A DNA stretch of 64,000 nt from Crocodylus rhombifer (taxonomy: Eukaryota; Chordata; Crocodylia; Crocodylidae): NCBI GenBank assembly GCA_038503035.1, contig JAVSML010024002.1:996587-1060586 (forward strand), in the 5' to 3' direction. Of the stretch, positions 52,801 through 64,000 are shown piece after piece. Positions within the stretch are counted from its first letter, which is position 1, and every line of letters starts with the position of its first letter. The translations under genes and the position numbers were made by a program. Under the pieces are notes generated by a model. It was not told where the DNA came from, made no database searches, and saw only the letters and a list, made by a program, of their open reading frames with translations.

Positions 52801-55800
52801 CAATGGTTAGAAAATGAATGGGTAGTTGAAACTGTTGGCCAACAGCTTGTATATCAACTGAATGTTGCCATATTTATCTGAATCCAAGATGACCCTGAAT
52901 TTAAGACAACCCCCCAATAATTAGATTCTATGCATGGGAACTATATGAATTCATTATACTCTTCCATGTCTAGAACTTAATTTTTGGGGGTTTATCTTAA
53001 ATTCATTCAACCCTCACTGCTGCTGCAGGGCAAGCAGCAGCAGCAGGGAGGAAGATGGTTGTAGGGCAGGCAACAGGAGAGCCAGGGGGCCTGAACATTG
53101 CTCCTTGCCACTTGTCTCCCCTATCGCTTCCCCCATAGCTGCTTCCCACCCAGTACCTGCATATCTCATGCCTGCTTCTATAATGCCTGTAATCCCTGAC
53201 ACTTGCTCCCTGCCACTTGCATCCCCTCCACCTCCTTTCTTTATTTGGCCTCCACTGCCACTTGTGCCCTGATGCCTGGACCCCCTGATGCCTGCTTCTC
53301 CCCACAGCACCTGAATACCTGAGCACCTACCCCCACCACTTTTGGTCCTTCCCACCTCCCCCACACCCTTCCCTACCTCCACTTAACTTGTGCTTGTACC
53401 TCTGGCTCCTTCTGAGGCCTCACTCCAGCCAGAGGTAGGCAAGGCAGAGCACATGCTGCCTTTAGCCCCAGTCCAGCTCCATAGCCAAGAGTTGAACTGC
53501 CAGTGCCACTATATAATCTGAGCTGCCAATCTCCCACTCCCAGAGTATGTGTAAAAATGTCCTTAGTTGTCCCAAGCTATCCAGCAAGTCAGAAACAAGA
53601 TCTATCATGAATCTTCACTGGTCATATGATAAATATATAGTTAGTTTCTTTGTTGAGTGGCCTGTTACCTTTTTTAAAAAATGAAGTATTATATTTTCCC
53701 AAAAAACAATATGCCCTTGAGAAAATTACATAATCAGAAATGCCTCCAGCTTCTCTGCTGACATTTTTCATTTCTAAAATGGATAACACAGAGTGACTGC
53801 TCAGGTACTCTGGGAAGGGAAGATATTTTAGAAGTCACCCTAGGATGAAGGGCCTATTCAAAACCTTCTGGCTAATGCTGGTTGAAAATGGTGTGTGTGT
53901 GTGTGTGGGGGGGGGTTTGAAATAATGTTATTTCCTCTCATAGCAAAGTAGTATTTTAGTCAAAATATAAAATGCCAAAATATTTTAAAATGTTAGTATG
54001 CGACTCCTGGAAGTTAAATTTCTCCAGTTTCAGCCCCAGGGAAGTGCAGCCAAGAGAGAAATAAAAAATAGAGATACGATGTATTCAAATTGTAACACCT
54101 TTAAGGCATCATAGTGGTATTTCCAAATGGAAATATTTTTGGGTTGTGGGTGTTCAGTATTTAATGGCAGAAAGTAGACACTTGCTATGAAAAAATGAAT
54201 TCAGTTGGGGGAAAAAAAGCTTGCCTTTGCAAAATAGTCACAGTGAGAAATTTTTAACTAACCCTTTACCTGGAATCTGAAACATATTCTTGCATACCCA
54301 TCCTACAGATGGCTAGCTCCAGCATCTTCTATAGACTTGGGTCACTTCATCAGACTTGAACAAAATAAGCAGGGGTGATGCTGGAGTGGGGGCAAAAGAT
54401 GAGCCAAGGACTAGATTACTGGATTCATTTTTTCCATACCACATGGCCTGATTGCCCCCCCAAAGAAATTGGGGGTTAGCAGCGGTGGATATGTGCTTTG
54501 TCATACCCTCAGTTTGTGGAATTGGAGTAAATAACCAAAACATTTTTTCCAGCTCTTCAAAGACTGGCATGCATGTCTACTTAGGCATTGTAGTACAGGT
54601 TTCCCTCACCCACTGCTGGGGTTAGGTTCTTGAAAGTTCCCGTATTTGGTGAAACTGTGACTGGCAAGACAAAAGGTTCATGAGAAAAATGGCAGGTGGC
54701 AAGCTCATGTACCATGGAAAACTGTAGTTACTCAAAAGTGTATACCATGGTAGCCAAAATGGTATATAGAATATTAAGCAAGAATACTCAAAACCGTGGT
54801 TGGCAAAACCGTGGTTGGTGAGAGGAATCTGTACCTAAATTTTCAGCACTTTGTCCCAGGAGAGTGATCCAGATTGGCAGGATAGCCACCTAGGGTTCTC
54901 ATAAAGTCAATGGTCAGAACTAGATGCTCCCAGAGGATGATGAGGAATACCTAGGAAATGAGTAGAGGCACCTACAGTGGGCCAATACAAATGCTAGCCA
55001 GTAGGAAAGGTTCCTAATGAACATGTCTAATATAGTTTTATAGCCTCTGGAGTTGAGCTGGTCTGGATGACTTTTAGGTGCCTGTAGGCATATCTACATG
55101 AGATATTTACTGCAGACTAGACTAATTAGCTCTGCAGTAAATGTCTCACATCTACACGTGGCCCTGTTATGCTGGATTAAACTAAATAACTCCACAACAG
55201 GGTAGTACTTGTAAATATAAGTACTCTTACACCTCATCAGCATGAATGTAGATGCTACCAAGGCTGGCTGGAGCATAAGGGTGCTTCAGTGCAGGGGCTG
55301 CCTGCCAGCTAGCCCTGCACTGGAGTACCCTCGTGCCCCAGCCAGGCCCTCCATAGCATGCTAAGCTGGGTCAGAGTAGCCTGGTAAGCTGATCCCCGAC
55401 ACCTGCTGCCAGCTGGGTCTGCTCCAAGCTGGCTCAACATGCTGTGGTCCTGGGTGCACGTGTAGATGCAGTGCCCAGGAACAATAAACTCCGGTGCAAT
55501 AAGGACCAGAGTTTATTGTATCACCTTAATAAGCATGTGTAGATGTACCCAATGAGAATTATTCAAGACTGATCCTTTTTGCGCTGTGATCAAGTTATCC
55601 CTTACCCTTCTCTCTCATAAACCAAATGGACTGCATCATTAAGTTTTTCTCTTTTTTGGCATTTTTTCAGTGCTTTTATAGATTATATAGACATTAGGGC
55701 TGGAAAGGACCTTGGAAAATCATCAAGTTCAGCCTCCTGCCCCAGGGGCAGAAAGTCAGCTAGGGTCAAAGGATCCCAGCAAGACAAGCATCCAAATGTT

Positions 55801-58800
55801 TCCTAAAAGAGTCCAGAGTAGATGCTTGCACCACCTATGGGGGGAGTTTATTCCAGGCCATGGGGGCTCAGACAGTAAGGAGTTTTTCCCTAAGTCCAGC
55901 CTAAAATGGTCTTGGAGGAGTTTGTGACTTTCAACCTTGTCATCCCATGGGCCACTCTGGTGAACAGACGTTCCCTCAGATCCTGATATACACCCCTTAT
56001 ATACTTACAGGCTGCCACCAGGTCATCCCTAAGCCTGTGTTTTTCCAGGCTGAAGAGTCCCATGGCTCTCAGCCTCTCTTCATAAGGCCTGCTCTCTTGC
56101 TCTCTGATCATGTGCGTGGCTCTCCTCTGGACTTTCTCAAGCTTCTCCATGTCCTTCTTTAATTGTGGAGCCTAGAATTGGATGCCGTACTCCAGCTGCG
56201 GCCTTTAAATGAGTCTCACGTCTCTTCTCTGAATCTTTTCAATCTACAATGTTCTACCTGAAGTGTGGTCATCAGAAAATGGATGTAGCATTGCAACACT
56301 GGTTGCAACAATGCCAAATACAGATATGATAAAAACTTTTCTTCTGCTATATTTATATTTTGATTTTAGTTTTTCTCTAGATTCTAGACAATGACTCTGG
56401 TTCTCCCCTCACTTATACTGTTTTTCACCTGATGCAACTCTGTTGAAGTTGTTGTGACTCCCATTTCTCATGCTGATTATTGTGATCAAAATCAGCCCCT
56501 GTATATTTAAGAATGTAGGTCTGCATTATATCATATTTCATTAAAACTGAAGATTCCTTTAAATTAACTGTATTTTGTCCATGTTGCCTAAAAACTTGGT
56601 CATAAAGCACAGTTATTATGAAGAATCTCCTTAGATAGCTCACAGACTTGTTTAATGGGATAGTATTTTATTTCTACTACACAACAGGTATTAGTTGAAA
56701 TCAAATACAGCAGGAGCCCATTTATTCTGCATTCAGAATTAGTATATACTAAGTAAAGTAGCAAAACTACATTAGCCTGACAAAAACATTGGATAACTTT
56801 AGAGGTAATTTTTTTTGTCATTTTTAGGAACTTAGGATACCAACAAAGTAATAGGGTAAATTGCCAAATACAGTATTAACCCCTGGGTGAGCCAAAACAT
56901 GAAAAAAAGTTTATTTTTAATTCAAAAAAGGAATATGATACTAATGTGCTGAAGATCTGTGGATTTACTAAAGTCCTTGGCGGCATAGCTGGTTAGGTAT
57001 TTTCAGATTAAGCAGTGTCATTGGAAACACTCAGTTGAAACAAAAGTTTCCATTGGGAAATGCGAGTTCATTCAGTCCCATATATTTTGCTCAAGACATT
57101 TTAGGTTTAATACAGTTTTGCCATACTCAAGACAGCATTCCCAGCAAACACGATGGAGGAGTGCCCTCTGTTTGAAGACCTGATTTTTCCAGCGTCCCCA
57201 ACTCCAGGACTGGGAAGCTACCACAGGTGGGAGTTCCTAAAAGTGCTGTGCTGGGGTAGCGTATCCCAAGAGCACTGGCTCCTTAGCCACGGGACCGTCC
57301 ACCAGGTAGGTACCCTGCATACCCTGCAGTCCTGTTGTCCCTGCTCTGAGCAGTCTGCTTGTGAGGTCTGCTCCATTGCCGTGGGCCTGTAAAACTCTAG
57401 CTTTCCCATCCAGGGCAATCCACTTAGCTGTATTCTGGAGTCTGGAGCAGACCCATAAGGCAGATTAGCTCAGGACTGAGGCTCTGACAGACAACTCTGC
57501 CAAAAAATCCTGGCTGTCTGCAATGAAACAAGGAGCCTGAAATCTTTGGGACTGAACCTCAACTAGGGGTAGGTTTCTGGCTCAGCAGCAGGGAATGTGG
57601 AAGCCCTGGAAACCTTGACCAAAGCCAGACCTGTCAGAGGCTCCAACCTGCCAGCTGCAGATCAAGAACTCAGAGCCAGAAGTCCTGGGAGAGACTCCCA
57701 GATCTGTGGCTCTGGAGCAGTCTTCACAACAGGGCTGCTCTGAAGCTGAATGTCCTGGTACCTCCTGCTGCTGCTGATTGAAGTTGATAGTAGCTTTCAT
57801 TTCGCTGCTGCTATCTGTCAAGCACACCAATTTCAATGAGGCATCTGCAGGATCCAGGGAGATTGTTTCATTTGGGAAACACTGTGTCAGTGTTTCCAAG
57901 AAGGACAAATCCAAGAATTTCCAGTTTGTGGAAAACTTGCAAACATTTTTGTTTTGGTCTGATTCAGACTTGATTTAATGTAAAAAAAACATTAAAAAAC
58001 CATGACCTGAAAACCCTGCATTGTTGATGATCATTATCAGAGGATATACCTCAGTGAAGGCACACCGTGCAAGAAAAGGGAGAGGGAGAGAATAAGCTGT
58101 TTCTTATTCTTGAGAAGTATTTTAATGAAGGCACTATCTGACCCCAAACCTTTCAATTATTGCAATAAGTTAGGGAAAAATGCATTTCAACAAGTTAATA
58201 TTTGATCCTGCCAAAATTGCATTGCCTTTGCTGGGTCCAGGAACCAGGCCCATAAAGAAAGGATGCCAGTTCAATTCTCAGCTACCCTGTTGTAAATCTG
58301 GAAGAACTGCATTGCTTTCAAAGGATTTACTCTGGAGAGTAGCACTGACTCAGTGCCCTGTCACTTGTATAAATCAGGCTTGGTAGCAATGAAAACAGTA
58401 TGTATTAGGAAAAAGCTACCCATCGCAGTGGTCAAATCAAGTATGACATAAATAGGGCTATTTCTTTCTGAATTCACGTTTCCTAGCAAAACAGTTTTAT
58501 AGACATAATGGGCTAGACCCGATTGTTGGCATAAATCAGTAGTGTTCTATTAACTTCATTGATTTACACTCTCTTGTGTATCTGGCACCACTGTTTCTCT
58601 GGCTGACCAATTCTTTGACATTTTGAGTGAAGTCCTGCAACATGTTTCTTGAAAACAGTCATTAGCCTTGCCCTGTAATTACCATGATAGGAAGGAAAAA
58701 GTAAAAAAAGAAATTATCTTTTAAGGCCTCTGTTCCAAAAACAATGATTTCTCTTCTCCAGTCATAATGGGTCTTATCCATTTTGACTAAGATCTCTGCA

Positions 58801-61800
58801 GTTTTACAGTACTCGGATTATGACATGCTGAGGCCCTAAACTACGTCCATCATAAGAGGCCCCATACAATAAAAATAATCCGCTGTATGTATATTTTTGT
58901 CATATTAGAATGAAAATGTCCATATCTCCTTTATCTACCAACGGATTATTATAAAACTTGATATTGTCTTTTGTTTTTCTTCTTATTTAGAGGCCCCTCA
59001 TATTATGAGGCCCTAAACTGTAGTTTAAGTAGTTTAAGCCTAAATCTGGCTCTGCGTTTATGCATTGCTCCCAATATTATTAGGTCCAAGTCTCAGGACC
59101 ACTATAGTAATAACTGCACCCCAGAAAGTGCATTAATAGTGTCAGTGACTTTTAAGTTATGAAATGCCAGAATTAGTTCTTGTAGCTAAAGGATCCCTGC
59201 CTCATTCTGTGCAGGGAATTGTTTAATGAGTTTCAGTATTTTTTTGCGAGATTGTTCAGTGTGTGGCTCCATGTTGTATTTTACTGCACCTTAGTCGAAC
59301 TCTGTTCTGATAATGCAGTTATTTATTTCCTCGTGAGCTTTTCCATGACACTCATCACTGAGGACTTTGGGAATGGAAATGAATTTGTTTTCACAACATC
59401 CATGTAAGATAAGGGAATATTGCCATCCCTGCTATCCTGATGGGAAAATGAGGTGGACGGAGAGGGCTCAAAATACACAATGATTCTGCTTCCATGACCA
59501 GGCTCCTTACCCAGGTCAACAACTCATCTTACTTCTTCCCTTTTGTTAAATCCCATTCCTGTTTGTTTGTTTCTAGTGCCCATCTACCTTCTCCACATCT
59601 AGCTCCATTCCCTCTGTATTTGGACCCGGGTACTCCACTTCCATGCTGGCTGGTCTGGAGTGGCAGAAGCTGTTGGGCATTTTAGGCATGAGAGTCTCTC
59701 CTTGCTTTTAAATCAGCTGTTCAGATCCAACTCAGCCCTGACCAGGCTATCATTGCAGTTGCAGGCTAAGTCCTGCTCAGCACTATGTTGGAGGATGGCC
59801 AACAGGGACAACATCTTCGGAGCATTTAGCTGCATTTTGTGATCAGGTGAAAGCTACAGCTTTTCAAAGTTATGTAATTTGACCAGATTAGGTGGATTTT
59901 CATAGGGAGAACAAAAGACATATTCCTGATACAAAAGCCACCCTACTTCCAAATTCTCATCCCTCAAGCTGGATGAAAGAGAAAGCTAAACAAGTCAGTG
60001 AAACTCAAATAAGGTTAATTCCCCGGATCTTTCCAGGTTTGTACAGCACGCATGAAACAGCAAATTCTGCACATTGTGTTTTGTTGCTTGGATTTAATGA
60101 GGGAAAGTGTTCTTTACTCATTTCATTCAATACAGAGTAGTTTTGGAAAATGAAAAGGTTTAGAGATACATATATAGGGGGGTGCAAAATGGGCCATATT
60201 AGATTTGAATTCAGCCCAAATCAGGGACAGTGATTCAATTCGTTGATTTGGATCACTGTCCCTGATTCGATTCAGCTGAATCCGAATCTGAAGATTCAAT
60301 GCTGATTTGGAGAATCAGCAATTCAGTCAGAGACACAGCTTTAAACGTTTTTTTACAAACCTCGAAGTACCAGGCATGGTTCGTGAATGCTGAGATGCTG
60401 AGGTGGATGACGTGCCCCACAGGAGTGTGAGTGGTGAACCTGGTACTTCTGGTCCACTTCCGGGTCTGCCGGGGAGTGCACAGGGGAACCCCCACAGCCC
60501 CCCGCTCAGCAACTGGTGCCTCCTAGGTCTCTGTTGAATCAAATCAGGGACCAAAGCTTTGCACAGTCCTAATATTCAGCACTCAGTTTCATTTGTGGAA
60601 ATACAGAGTGCAATTATATACAAATATATTTTGAGTAATTTTCAAAAGTAATTTATGAACTTCAGCCCCATTTTTAATAGTGATTTAGTGAAAATTAATG
60701 GGACTTAGGCATCTAAGTAGCATATGTGCTTTTGAGAATTTTACCCTTTTTGAGTGCTTTATGATGCAATACCTTTCATTTAACATATCTTGTCTCTAGT
60801 GCACTGTCCTGTTGTATGGACACATTCAGAGACAGCATTTTCATAATAAAGCTACAAAAACTGTATGAGCACGTAGCATATAACTTTAGAAAGCCATTTG
60901 ATACATTTCCAAAGGATAGTCTCATAGGGCAGAGTAGAGAAATATGAATGCATAATTGGCTAAAAACTGAACGCAGAGAGTAATTATGAATTGTTTACTG
61001 TTAAATTGGGAGGAGCTGTTAAGTGAAGTCTCCCAGGGGTCCATTCAGTATCCAATAATATTCCATATCCTCATTAACAATTGTGACAGTCAGATAGCGA
61101 TTACTGTGGCTAGAGTCAAAACTGATTCAAAGCTGGGGAGCAACCACATATTGGATAGAATTAAGACTGAATAACATCCAGCTTTCTGCACAGATTCCTG
61201 ACCACTGAAGAAATTAAACTGCTCATCTGAACCGAGTGATAAACCAATGAGGATAACATCAGTCAAATGAGATTCAATCAGGAAAAATTGAAAGTGCCTG
61301 TCCTAGGGGAGATGTTCTAAAGTATAAGTATAATGTCAGATCATGGATGTTTTTTGTGTAAGGGCATACAGGGAGAGGATGAGAGGTCACAGACCGTCTC
61401 TCATGCGCTGTGCAATAGAAAGCAAACATTTCCAAAGGCAGCTTAAAATCAGTAAAGCAAGACTTTTCTTTTATTTCAAGGGGCTTTCTAAAGGTGTTGT
61501 ATTAGGCTCTTTAAGAAGGAACATGCAAGCAGTCAGGAGAACGATAGCAAAACACTTAAGGCATCTTGCTAGGTATGCATTTGAACTTTGCTCCAGAGTC
61601 ACCTTGAAGAGTTCCTCAGTCAACATAGCTGTGAATGAGTATCTGGTCATTCAGGCTGAAGAGCCACAGGCAGCGGGACATGTTGTTTCCTTGTGTGCCT
61701 ACTGACTATACAAATGGATATGCTCTTGTGAAGGTTTCTAACCGGGCTTGGGAATGGTACTTTGACCTTTTAGGCTGGAGCAAATGCAGAGCTACTTGTG

Positions 61801-62293
61801 CCCTGAAACCCTTCCTGTTCTCCTTTAAACATTTATAGAGGCAGAGAAGTTGTTCTTTCTTTTCTTCTTTTTTTTTTATGCACCACATGGTAATGCATAA
61901 TCCAATATCTGAGCAACTTGTTTCATGTAGCTCTTTCCTTGATTCAGGATTATCAAACTGCGAATAGTTTTTAGGACCTACATCTTCAGGTGTGACAGGA
62001 CCAGACTTTTGAGGCCAACTGAGGTGCCCTTTGGTGGCCCCACTTGTCCAACTTGACCTAATGTGGCATCCCAGGCTATCACCCAACTGTCTTGTCTGAT
62101 GTGCTTTGATGGCAGAGATAACTATCCGTTTGTGGAGACTTCCCTGAGAGTCCAGTGTGATCTTAGGTGCTAGACATAGTCCTGCTCACCATCAAGCTTA
62201 GTTCCCTGCCCTGAGCAGGGCTCCACCACTTATTCTCAGTCCTAGCAAAAAGCAGTTCACCTGACTCTGGGTGGCTCCAGCCCTTCTGGGCAG

Positions 62294-62328
<35 letters not shown>

Positions 62329-64000
62329 GTTCTGGGCCTGGCCTGGTCTTTCCTGCGCTAGATCCCACTGGCCCTAAAAGTGGCTTCTAGCTGCCCCCAT
62401 AGCTACTCCCATGCCTCTCGGATTTTTCTCTACCGGCTTTCTGGGTTGCAAGACTGTTGCCTTCTTCCTATAAACCACTTGCTTTAGCCCATGCAGACCA
62501 CTAGATTCTGGATCTTTGCAGGGCTCTGTATGACCTCAGCCCCTTATGGCATGGAGTTCCTCCCAGGCATCCTGCCTGTGGTCTCCATCCTCCCTGTAGC
62601 TGCACCCAAACCTCAAATCAGAACAAGGAAAGAAAAAAATAAACCAAATTGTTCCCAAACTATTAAAACTCTATTCTTCTGAGTCTCTGGGTCCTAGCAA
62701 CCTCTTGCCCTCTGTCCTGCTGGCTCTCTCCAGCTTCCCCAAATAACTGTGTTGACCAGGGTCCCCTCTTTAACAGTCTGGCCTTTCAGGAGCTCTTCCT
62801 TCTTGATACCTCAGGGCCAGACCAAGCCTCTGGCTCTGGGGCTAGGCTTCTTGTATGCTGGGGCTCTACCTCTTTCAACACAAGTGAAAGCCAGGGGATG
62901 GTGATAACAACAGCAAAATCACCATGTGGGATTACCAGACATCTCTTGAAAAGAGATAAAGAGATACCAGTTTTCTAACATGAGATTTACAGATACATGA
63001 ATCCACATATCGGGCATGTTGGTTATGGATCCAAGAGCCTGCTCCCCTATCATTGTATCCCTTCCCCAAACCTGTCAGATTTCATTTTGAATAATTCAAA
63101 TGCTTTCCTCCTCCTCTTGTACTTCAGTCCTTCAATGGTTAGAAAATCTTTTGAAATTCAGTATGAGCAGTTCAATATTTGATTCATTTCATATGGTGGT
63201 AAAACGCCAACGAATTGTGTTGTCTTTAAACAGAACAGTACCGGTATTGTTATCAGCGTGCCGTTTCTAAGCCTTTTTTTCCTTCTTTTTTTTTTTGGAA
63301 TAATGGTTGTACTATAGCAAGTCTTGTTGTTTTACTGTTATGCCTATATGATTGCAAAGGGAGCAGGTATTCAGAAGTTACAGTTTTCATGAAACCGGCA
63401 CCAATTGCACTGAATGTATCATTAACAGTAATTACAATAATAGCTTGAATAAACCCTTCCTTGCCTATTCACTTTAGTTGATTACCAGTGCCCATGCCAA
63501 CATTTTCAATATGCTTTTTCATGCTGATTAACATGTCTTAATCACTAGAGCTGGTCAGCATTTTTTTGATAACACATTTTTTTTGTTGGGAAATACTAAT
63601 TTGTATCAAGCAAAACTTTGTGCAGGAATGCACCCATTTAAGTGAAACCACGAGAAACACGCCTCAAAATGGCCAATAGCTAGGTAGTCAGGGCACTTAG
63701 CTGGGATATGGGAAACCTGAGTTCCTGCTTTGCCTAACTCAGAGCAAAGAGTGGGACAATTTCAAAAACTCAAAAATTCCTGGGATGTAGCTGTAATCTA
63801 GCTGTAATGAAGACTAAAGGGAAGATGTTGAACCCTGTACATACAAGGAACTCCCACTGAAAATATCGGTGATAGTTTGAATTTGGCTTGCACCTTAGTT
63901 TAGTTTCAGAAACCTCTGGGATTTAATAAAATGAAATCTCTGAGCAGGTGAGACCAAAAGCACTTTGTCCTTCAGTGTTTATTAACCATGGTGGCTTTTC

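Overview
This window is vertebrate nuclear DNA with no recognisable protein-coding host gene. There are no closely packed open reading frames, no ribosome-binding sites, no long ORF with family resemblance outside transposons, many microsatellites, and a dense layer of decayed interspersed repeats. The repeat types are CR1 LINEs ending in the TCTATGA-type 3' tail, a tRNA-headed MIR-class SINE, hAT/Charlie-like and PIF/Harbinger-like miniature elements, and a Tigger-like element. Together they point to a sauropsid. The abundance of TTA/TAA-flanked miniature elements with ends like GGGYRYRYCTACAC, plus a relatively young CR1, makes a crocodilian the best guess; a turtle is the main alternative. 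This identification is from memory of repeat types and has not been tested by a search.

Layout. 1-3400: unique DNA with an hAT miniature element (654-905, perfect 8-bp target duplication), a second inverted-repeat element directly beside it (944-1277) and a third (3049-3369). 3400-9370: mostly unique DNA. 9373-9764: a miniature element carrying an internal foldback. 12.9-17.5 kb: a repeat cluster with an hAT fragment, a SINE, a composite miniature element, a minus-strand CR1 and a 1.2-kb Harbinger-like foldback element. 18.6-25 kb: ancient repeats, a GC-rich block, a CR1 relic, a second 1.1-kb Harbinger-like element and an hAT element. 25-32 kb: mostly unique, with one miniature element. 32.5-34.2 kb: CR1 tail, MIR and a composite miniature element. 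35-41 kb: mostly unique, including the best-looking conserved noncoding candidates beside a long polypyrimidine tract. 41.3-43.8 kb: a G-rich minisatellite followed by the longest CR1 copy, with broken endonuclease and reverse-transcriptase ORFs. 44-49.8 kb: more miniature elements. 50-54 kb: unique AT-rich DNA with another noncoding candidate. 54.6-56.4 kb: a Tigger-like element, a miniature element and two CR1 fragments of different age. 57-64 kb: GC-rich blocks, a palindromic element, a CR1 reverse-transcriptase relic, a CT microsatellite and a candidate noncoding element near the right edge.

Nothing here works together as a pathway or operon. The region reads as a gene desert or a very long intron. 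If it has a function, that would most likely be distal regulation by the unique AT-rich blocks; this is inference. The most informative structures are the transposon ends (target duplications, nested foldbacks) and the relationships between copies within the window.
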